From CAYPTB01 sp964413535 (GTDB lineage: Bacteria; Planctomycetota; UBA1135; GCA-002686595), in the NCBI GenBank assembly GCA_964413535.1, contig CAYPTB010000055.1:186001-250000 (forward strand): DNA of 64,000 nucleotides. The letters are read 5' to 3'. Of the stretch, positions 35,166 to 45,900 are shown piece by piece. Each line of letters opens with the position of its first letter. Within the stretch, counting starts at the first letter, position 1. A program made the translations under genes and the position numbers. The notes under the pieces were generated by a model, which did not search any database, was not told the origin of the DNA, and was given only the letters and a program-made list of their open reading frames with translations.

Positions 35166-36100
35166 CTTGGCTCGCGCTCTCCGGTCGGCGACATCGGGGA
35201 GGGGTGCGGGGGACGAGCGAGGAGGTCGGCCCACTCGCACACGGATCGCACCAGGTGCTCCTGGCTCCAAAGCAGGGTGAACACGTGGTTCGCGCCGCGC
35301 ACGATCTCGAGCCGCGAGCGCTCTCCGTCGGCTACCTGACCCGTTCGCTTGCCGAGCACGAGCTCGAAGTAGTCGAGCCCCTCGTCGCCCTCGCTGTAGA
35401 GGTGGAAGATGTGCACGCCCCGCTCCGTCGCGGATCGCAGTTGCCCCGCAGCGTCGACGGTGCTCTTCGGGGCCGGCGCCTTGCGGCGCGCGAGGATCGC
35501 GCGCATGGGGAAGCCGACCATCATGCGCAGGATCCGCACGGGATCGAGCTGGCCGCGGATCGCCTTCAACCAGTTCTTCGCGCGGAACGAGCTCCGCAGC
35601 GCGATGCGCCAGAAGTGGCGGGTCAGCGTCCGGTTGCGCAGGGCCGTGCCGACGTCGGGGTTGCGCCCGTGAAGGTGTCCCTGGGCATTGATCAGCACAC
35701 AAGCGACGACGCGCTCGTCCTCGAGCGCCGCGAGGAACGAGAGCGTGGCGCCCGAGCAGATTCCGATCGGGACGAACCGATCGACGCCGCGCACGCGCTC
35801 CAAGAGATCCATGGCTTCGCGCGTCTCGAGCATGACGCTCTCGGCAGGGGGGAGGTCGTCGGTCCTCGCGCCGCTGTCTCCGATCCCGGAATAGTCGAAG
35901 CGGAGCGAGGGGAAGCCGCGCTGCGCCAGCGCTCGTGCGAGCCGCACGTAAAGGCGGTTCGGGCCGACGCGGTGTACGACGCCCGCGTTCAGGAATACGA
36001 ACGCAGGTAGTCCCGCGGCGCCTGCGTCCTCGCCGGGATCCGTGAGGACGCCGGCCAGCGAGGAGCCCGTCGCGCCGAAGAGAACGGCCTCCTCCTTCAT
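35162..36100 (-). CDS. Alpha/beta hydrolase, exosortase-associated type 1
   Basis: A 312-residue alpha/beta hydrolase with nucleophile S116 in IGICSGATL, an oxyanion segment VFLNAGVVHRVGPNRLY, LRFDYSGIGDSG and C-terminal RGANHVF with a candidate His. The NAGVVHRVGP...GICSGA pattern is that of hydrolases found in exosortase/PEP-CTERM loci, here placed inside an NRPS operon and overlapping both neighbours by ATGA. It probably cleaves or transfers an acyl ester during assembly or release. The assignment to the cluster is by operon position; activity is unknown. Confidence 0.8.
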   Translation of the reverse strand: MKEEAVLFGATGSSLAGVLTDPGEDAGAAGLPAFVFLNAGVVHRVGPNRLYVRLARALAQRGFPSLRFDYSGIGDSGARTDDLPPAESVMLETREAMDLLERVRGVDRFVPIGICSGATLSFLAALEDERVVACVLINAQGHLHGRNPDVGTALRNRTLTRHFWRIALRSSFRAKNWLKAIRGQLDPVRILRMMVGFPMRAILARRKAPAPKSTVDAAGQLRSATERGVHIFHLYSEGDEGLDYFELVLGKRTGQVADGERSRLEIVRGANHVFTLLWSQEHLVRSVCEWADLLARPPHPSPMSPTGEREPR

Positions 36101-36908
36101 GCGTCCTCCGCGCGGAGCCAGGCGACGATCTCGCGCAGGACCGGGTGGGGAACGTGCATGCGCCCGAAGTCCTCGGTCCAGACCCACATGTTCGGGTTCG
36201 AGAAGGTTCGCTTCTCGGCGGCCGTGCCGAGGCGTGCGAGGATCTCCTCGACCGGCTCGGGTCGGAGTTCCTCGTGACTCTCGATCACGAGCGCGCGTGC
36301 GGCGGGCTTCCGCGCGAGGGACGAGAGGTGCAGGCCCTCGAGGTCGGCGACGAGCGCGCCGGAGAGCGAGAAGCCGAGCACCTCGGTGCCGTCGTCATCC
36401 CGCGCGGGGCGCGGGAGGACGTGGGCGTAGCGCAGCATCCCCGCGTGCAGCGCTCGGAGCTCCTCCAGGTAGGAGCGGCCGCTCGAAACTGCGTCCCACA
36501 GGACCAACGCGCGTACGTCGTCGCGAGTGGAAGCGGCCTGCGCCGCGAGCGTTCCGCCGAGGCGCATGCCGACGAGCGCGAACTCGCTCACTCGCGCGCG
36601 CTTCCCGAGTTCCAGGACGGCCAGCCCGACGTCTTCGCGCCAGCGTTCCAGGCGCCAGTCGGCGCTGTCCCCGGCCGAGTCGCCGCAGCCCAGGAAGTCG
36701 AAGCGCAGCACGGGAAAACCCGCGTCCAAGAGCATCCGTGACAACTGCCGGAAGACGCGGTGGTACTGGAGGTACTCGTGGCCCAGGGGGTAGCACAGGA
36801 CCACGCCCAAGCTCCGCGCCGGAGCGGCGGGCGTGAAGTGGCAACCGAGGAGCTCCGCGCCGGCGCGGCCGAAGTGGAAGAGCTCCAGCGCGCCACCCTG
36901 GGCTTCGT

Positions 36909-36912
<4 letters not shown>
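36097..36912 (-). CDS. Alpha/beta hydrolase-like, exosortase-associated type 2, no serine at nucleophile site
   Basis: A 271-residue alpha/beta-fold protein. The strand-5 elbow, normally GxSxG, reads GMRLGG, so Arg117 occupies the nucleophile position. This GxRLG form is also seen in one hydrolase type of exosortase loci. Other features (VVLCYPLGHEYLQYHR, VLRFDFLGCGDS) are kept. It may be non-hydrolytic, or act with the type-1 hydrolase next to it; the two usually co-occur. The GTG start at 36912 overlaps the NRPS stop (GTGA). Confidence 0.78.
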
Positions 36913-40148
<3,236 letters not shown>

Positions 40149-40171
40149 CCCCTGCCCTGCGGCCCGAGACC

Positions 40172-41290
40172 CTACCAGGAGAAATCCCTGCCCAGGAGCT
40201 TGGCGAGCCTCCGGTTGTGGGGTTCGAAGTACTCCTTCAGTCGCGCACGCGTCGCGGGCTCCATGTCCGGATAGGGGACGGCGTTGAGCTTCTTGAAGGC
40301 TGCGGGTGCCGAGTACTCGAGGCCCAGGAAGTCGAAGGTGCGACGCAGCGTCGCCTCGGGCTGCTCGTAGAGATCCTCGGTCGCGAGCACCAGGAGCTGC
40401 GACTCGTCGAACTTCGCGGTCCAGGCCTCGATCTGTTCCGCGTAGAGGCCGCGCAGCAGGTAGGAATGGTGCATGAACGCGAAGCTGAAGTGGTCGGTGT
40501 CGGCGTCGATCTTCTCGCGCTCGCCCGTGAGTCGCCGCTCCTCGGCGCCGATCGCCTCCTCGAACGACAGTCTCTCGAGGCCAGCGCGCAGGTTGTGGTT
40601 GTAGAACGAGTAGGCGCGATCCACCGGGTTGCGCAGGATGGCGATGAGACGTGCGTGCGGCACGGCGTCGTGGACGCGCTGCGGCGTATGGGGGTGGAAC
40701 AGATAGTCCGGAGTCGCCTCGCCCGTCAGCAGCCCCTTCCGGGAGCGCTTCTCGAAGACGGTCGGGAAGAACGACCGATACCACAGCCGTCCGCGACCGA
40801 TGTAGGCGTTGAAGTAGTAGATCTCCTTCTTGAAGGCCGGCGCCACGAGCGGGTGCTGGGTCAGGTACGAGTACAGGGCCGTGGTGCCGCACTTCTTGGC
40901 GCCGATGATCAGGAAGTCCGGCAGGACGCGCAGCGGGCTCGTGGCGAAGCGCGCGGCCTGGCGCAGCCTGAACCGGAACGAGGGCGCGGGGTTGATGTGG
41001 GACGTCAGCATGTAGCGCGCCCCGTCGACGAACTGCTTGGTCCCCTCTGGGCCGCGGATGTGGAGCCAGAACGCTCGACCCTCGTCGTCCGGAACGAGCT
41101 CGAACGTCATGTTGGGGCAGCTCGTGCGCCAGGCGGCGCTGAACGATTCGAGCTTGTCCGACCACGCCTTCGTGCGCGGATACCGCAGGGCGTACCCGTC
41201 GGGGAACTCGCTCACCTCCTGGCAGCGCGTGAGCACCGCGGCGGTGGTTTCCTGTCGCTCTCGCAGGTCCGGGACGCTCTCTGCGCTCAC
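40172..41290 (-). CDS. Sulfotransferase with N-terminal extension
   Basis: 372 residues; the GTG start at 41290 overlaps the exporter stop. Residues 1-100 form an extra N-terminal domain of unknown role (WRTSCPNMTFELVPDDEG). The sulfotransferase domain follows: LPDFLIIGAKKCGTTALYSYL (PAPS loop), KEIYYFNAYIGRG, and ILRNPVDRAYSFYNHNLRAG (3'-phosphate motif), resembling heparan-sulfate-type and carbohydrate sulfotransferases. It is more distant from the protein at 33466-34428 than duplicates would be, so two different sulfation steps are likely. The substrate is unknown. Confidence 0.87.
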   Translation of the reverse strand: MSAESVPDLRERQETTAAVLTRCQEVSEFPDGYALRYPRTKAWSDKLESFSAAWRTSCPNMTFELVPDDEGRAFWLHIRGPEGTKQFVDGARYMLTSHINPAPSFRFRLRQAARFATSPLRVLPDFLIIGAKKCGTTALYSYLTQHPLVAPAFKKEIYYFNAYIGRGRLWYRSFFPTVFEKRSRKGLLTGEATPDYLFHPHTPQRVHDAVPHARLIAILRNPVDRAYSFYNHNLRAGLERLSFEEAIGAEERRLTGEREKIDADTDHFSFAFMHHSYLLRGLYAEQIEAWTAKFDESQLLVLATEDLYEQPEATLRRTFDFLGLEYSAPAAFKKLNAVPYPDMEPATRARLKEYFEPHNRRLAKLLGRDFSW

Positions 41291-42951
41291 GACACCGCCT
41301 TCCGGGTCGACTCCACCGCGGCCTCTAGCACGCGCCCCTCCTCGAGCTTCACGCACCAATCGGCGATGTGAGTGTACCGGTCGTCGTGCGTGATCACGAG
41401 TGCGGTCTTGCCGCGTCGCTTCAGCTCGGGGAGGACGTGCGTGTAGAAGGTCTTCTTGAACTGCGGGTCCTGGTCCGCGGCCCACTCGTCGAAGACGTAG
41501 AAGGGTCGATCCTCGAGATATGCCGCGAGGAGGGCCAGGCGTTTGCGCTGTCCCTGGGACAGCGCCGTGGTCGAGAGTCGGCCGTCCACCACCTCGACCT
41601 TCCGGTCGAGCTGGAGCTCCACGAGGTACTTCCGAGCCTCGCCGTCGAGGTCGCCGTCGTGCGGCCCGAGCAAGTCCTTGAAGAGGTGGTAGTCCGAGAA
41701 GACGACGGAGAACAGTTCGCGGTAGCGCGCTCGGTTCTCTTCCGTGACGGGCACTCCGTCGAGGCGGATCTCTCCCGCTCGCGGTGCGTACAGGCTCGTG
41801 ACGAGCTTCGCCAGAGTGGTCTTCCCGCTGCCGTTGCCGCCGAGGATGAAGACCAGCTCCCCGGGTCGGAACGAGAGGTCGATGGGGCCGACGGTGAAGT
41901 CGCGTTCGTCGTCGTGGCGGTAGGAGTACGTCACGCCCACGAGATCGATGCGCTCCCAGGTTGCCGGGGACTCGACTCGCGGCTCATCCGCGACGTCCTC
42001 GTCGAGGTCCAGGGACAAGCCCAGGTCGTCGATCTTCCGGAGCGAGACCGCCGCACGCCCGAAGTCCGGCACCAGGGCCATGAGGGAGCCCAGCGGCCGG
42101 TACAGGAACAGGGCCATGAGCAGGTATCCGCGCAGCACCTCGGACGGGATCACGACGACCTGCGGGACGCCGAAGATGAGTGCGCCGAGCAGCATGAAGA
42201 ACAAGAGCCGGGTGAGAGTCTCCGCGTAGACGAGCAGCGTCCGGCCAACCATGTTCAGGCTGCGGTACTCCTCGAGCGAATCGCGCACGTCCCTTCCCAG
42301 GAAGGTCTCGCGGCGCCGCGAGTTCAGCTTGAGCTGCTTGATCCCGTCGTGCAGCGCGCCGAAGTGCTCGAAGAGCGAGTCGTACACGTCGCGGCCGTGC
42401 CGCATGAGCACGAGCGACCTCCGCGTGAGTTCCCGGTAGGACACGAAACCGAGCAGGATGAAGACGGAGAGCACGAGCAGCGACGTCCACGAGAGCCAGG
42501 CCAGGTAGGCCACGCCCGCTGCCAGCGTGGTCGCGTCGATCACGAACCGAGGAGTGTTCGGCAGGACGCGCGAGACCGTGCTGACGTCGTCCGTCAGGAC
42601 CGCGAGCTGGCGCGACATGCCCAGCTTCTCGAGGTGCGCGAGCGGGGTCGCCAGGATCTTCTGACACAGCGTGAAGCGCAGGTCCGCGATCGCACTCAGC
42701 GCGAGGTGAAGGACCATGAGCTGCGATGCGACGCCGCTCGCGATGAGCACCGCCAGGACGGCCACGAAGCGCCAAACCCAGATCGGCGAAGCGATGGCTT
42801 CCCACTCCCAGGCGCGGTGGATCAGGGCGATCAGGCCAGCGCTGGAGACGCCGCTCACGAGGCTGACCACCAGCGCGAGGGCGACCCTCGCGCGGTTCGC
42901 CCGCAGGAGGAAGAACAAGAGCGAGCCCACCTGAGAATTGGTCTTGTTCAC
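41287..42951 (-). CDS. Cyclic-peptide-type ABC exporter (SyrD/PvdE-like)
   Basis: A 554-residue half-size exporter with fused membrane and ATPase parts. Six helices span residues 8-290. The ATPase has Walker A FILGGNGSGKTTLAK, signature LSQGQRKRLALLAAYL, Walker B FYVFDEWAADQDPQFK and the H-loop VITHDD. The GNGSGKTT form and DEWAADQDP are typical of the cyclic peptide transporter group that exports NRPS products. The GTG start at 42951 overlaps the PKS stop (GTGA). It most likely exports the cluster's product or its precursor to the periplasm. Confidence 0.93.
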   Translation of the reverse strand: MNKTNSQVGSLLFFLLRANRARVALALVVSLVSGVSSAGLIALIHRAWEWEAIASPIWVWRFVAVLAVLIASGVASQLMVLHLALSAIADLRFTLCQKILATPLAHLEKLGMSRQLAVLTDDVSTVSRVLPNTPRFVIDATTLAAGVAYLAWLSWTSLLVLSVFILLGFVSYRELTRRSLVLMRHGRDVYDSLFEHFGALHDGIKQLKLNSRRRETFLGRDVRDSLEEYRSLNMVGRTLLVYAETLTRLLFFMLLGALIFGVPQVVVIPSEVLRGYLLMALFLYRPLGSLMALVPDFGRAAVSLRKIDDLGLSLDLDEDVADEPRVESPATWERIDLVGVTYSYRHDDERDFTVGPIDLSFRPGELVFILGGNGSGKTTLAKLVTSLYAPRAGEIRLDGVPVTEENRARYRELFSVVFSDYHLFKDLLGPHDGDLDGEARKYLVELQLDRKVEVVDGRLSTTALSQGQRKRLALLAAYLEDRPFYVFDEWAADQDPQFKKTFYTHVLPELKRRGKTALVITHDDRYTHIADWCVKLEEGRVLEAAVESTRKAVS

Positions 42952-45900
42952 GGCCCCTTCCCCGAGCGACCGAGCTTGCCCAGGAGCTTGTTCAGGTCTG
43001 CCTGGCTCACCCGCGCCGCCGGGAAGTCCGAGGGCGTACGGCCGTGGGCCTCCGGCTCGAGGCAGTGGGCGACGAGAGCCCGAAGCTCGGCCTGGAACCG
43101 CTCGGCCAGCGCCTCGACGGTCCGCCGCCGGTGCCGGTGCTCGCTGTAGGAGAAGTCTACCCGAAGCCCGCCAGCGAGCACGTAGCTCACGATCTCGAGC
43201 ACGTGGCCGCGCGGGGCGGCGGGGCTGCACGGCTCGCCGCTCGCCTCCGCGAGCAGCCGCGCGGGAGTCGAAGACGGGGTGTCGAACCGACCGAGGTAGA
43301 GGAAGTTCACTTCCGGCCGCGGGAGCGCACGCAGCTCGGCCACGACCTCGGGCTCGGCGCACAGGTAGCGCAGGCACCCGAAGCCGATCCCGCCGCGGGG
43401 GATGCGGCGGACCTGCTCCTTGATCGCCATCAGCGCGTCGCCGGGCGCGCGGCTCCCCGCGATCGAGAGACGCGCAGGGAAGAGCGTCGTGAACCATCCC
43501 ACCGTCCGGGACAGGTCGAGCCCCTCCGCGATCTCCTCCCGGCCGTGCCCCTCCAGATCGACGAGCAGCGTGTCCTCCTTCGTCCAGTCCGAGAAGGCGA
43601 GCACGAGTGCCGTCAGGAGCACCTCGTCGGTGCGGGTCTCGTACGCGCTTTGCACCTGCTGCAAGAGCGACCGCGTGGCCACCGGGTCGAGCCCGATCGA
43701 CACGGTGCGCGCCGAGGAGAAGAGGTTCGGCCCACCGTCCGCGTCGGTCGGGATCCGCGGCGCGCCCGCGCACGTCGCGCGCCATCCATCGGCCTCCGCA
43801 CGCACGGTCGCGGACGCGGCGTACGTGGAGAGCGCGACGGCGAAACTCTGGAAGGACGTCGTCTTCGGGAGCAGGCGGACCGGCTCTCCCGCGCGCAATT
43901 GCCCGAGCGCCGTGGAGAAATCCTCGAGCAGGATGCGCCAGGACACCGCGTCCACGCAGAGGTGGTGGACGATCCACAGGAGCTCGGGCGGCCGCCCGGG
44001 ACCGAAGCGGAACAGGACCGCCCGCACGAGCGGTCCGCGGGAGAGATCGAGCGTGCGGTGCAGTTCCGTCGCCCGCACTTTCATCACCGCCTCGCGCTCG
44101 GCTTCGGGCGTGCCGGAGAGGTCCACCACGCCGACCTCGACGTCGTCGGAAGCGTCGGCGTGCACCTGGCGGATCGCGCCGCCCTCGCGCACGAAGCGCA
44201 ACCGGAGGGCGTCGTGATGCGCGAGGACGGCGGCGAGGGCGCGGCCGAGGAGCTTGGGTGCGGCGCCCTCGGGCACCGAGAGCAGCATCGGCAGGTTGAA
44301 GTGGTCCGGCTGCGGGAGGTCGAGCTCGAAGAACCAGCGCTGGATCGGCACGAGCGGAACGCTCCCGGTGGCGGGGCCCTGGTCCGCGAGCGGCCCCTCC
44401 GCCGGCTTCGCCACGGCCGCGAGCTCCGCGATCGTCGGGTGCTCGAAGATCTGTCGAGGGGTCACGCGGTAGCCGTGCTCGGCGAGTTGCGCCACGACCT
44501 GCAGACCGAGCACCGAGTCCCCGCCGAGGTCGAAGAATCCGTCGCCGACGCCGATCTTCTCGATGCCGAGCACCGCGCCCCAGACCCGCACGAGCGCGTG
44601 CTCGACGGGATCGCGCGCGGCGACGTACGCATTGTCGAGGTCGGGCCGGGCGTGCCTGGCCGCGCTGTCGGCGGGCCGCTCCTCCCGGGCCGCGCGGCCG
44701 ACCCAGCGCTCGACGCGCGCAGAGAGGTCTCCGGTCGAGACGGCGAGGCCGGTGCCGGCCGGGAGGTCGAGCACGCGGCGGAACGCCAGGGCGCCCTCCG
44801 CGGGCGTCATGGAGTACGCCCCTTCGCTCGCCGAGTGCGCGCTCTCCGGCTCCTTCCAGGTGAGCCAGTTGTCCCAATGGACGACGGTCCAGGGAAGCGT
44901 GGCCGAACGGTTGTGTCGCGCGACGAACGCGTCGAGCGCGAGGTGAGCGGCGACGTACCCGGCCATGCCGAGCGCGCCCAGGAAGGACGACAGCGACGAC
45001 TGCACGATGCAGAAGTCGAGGTCCTTCTCCGCCAGGACCTCCGCGAGGACCGAGAGCCCTTCGAGCTTCGGATGGAGCTGGGCTCGCAGCAGCTCTGACG
45101 TGGTGTCCGCGAGGAGCGCCATCTCCTTCTCGGCGCCCGCCGCGTGGACGACTCCGCGCAGGGGACCGAAGCGCCGTTCCGCTTCGCCGACGAGCGCACG
45201 CATCGCCTCGCGGTCGGTCACGTCGGCGCGCGCGGTCCACACCTTTGCCCCGAGAGCCTCCAGCGACAGGATCTTCGACAGCCGCCGGCTCTGCTCCGCG
45301 TCCGCGCCGAGGGAGGCGACGAGAGCGCTCCACTCTCCACGCGGCGGGAGCTCGCTGCGCCCGACGAGCACGAGCTTCGCCCGCGCCTCGCGCGCGAGCA
45401 CCTCCGCGACCTCGAGTCCGACCGAGCCGAGTCCCCCGGTCACGATGTAGTGACCGCCCTCGCGCAGACGGCGCGGCATCGCCGCTCTCTCCTCGATGCG
45501 CACCGGCTCGAAACTCTGCACCCAGCGGTGGATGCCGCGCAGCGCGACCACGGGCTCCGCCGCGCCGAGGTCGAGCTCGGCGAGCAGGCGCTCCTCGGCC
45601 ACGGGGCCGGCCGTGGGGAGGTCGATCGTGCGGCACGTCACGCTCGGGTGTTCTTGCGCGAGGGTCATGGCCACGCCGCGAATCGCTGCCGCCTCGGGCG
45701 AGAGAGACTCGTCCCCGGTCACGTCGTGCGCGCCGCACGTCGCGACCACGAGTTCGAGGGGCTCTTCCCAGCGGCGTTCGATGATGGCGCGCGCGAGCTG
45801 CAGGAGCCCCAAGACGCCGCGCTCGAGCAGATCACGGCCGTCCTCCGCCGCCCACAAGTGGAAGATGGCCCGCGGTCTTCGTCCCCGCCCCTCCAGTTCC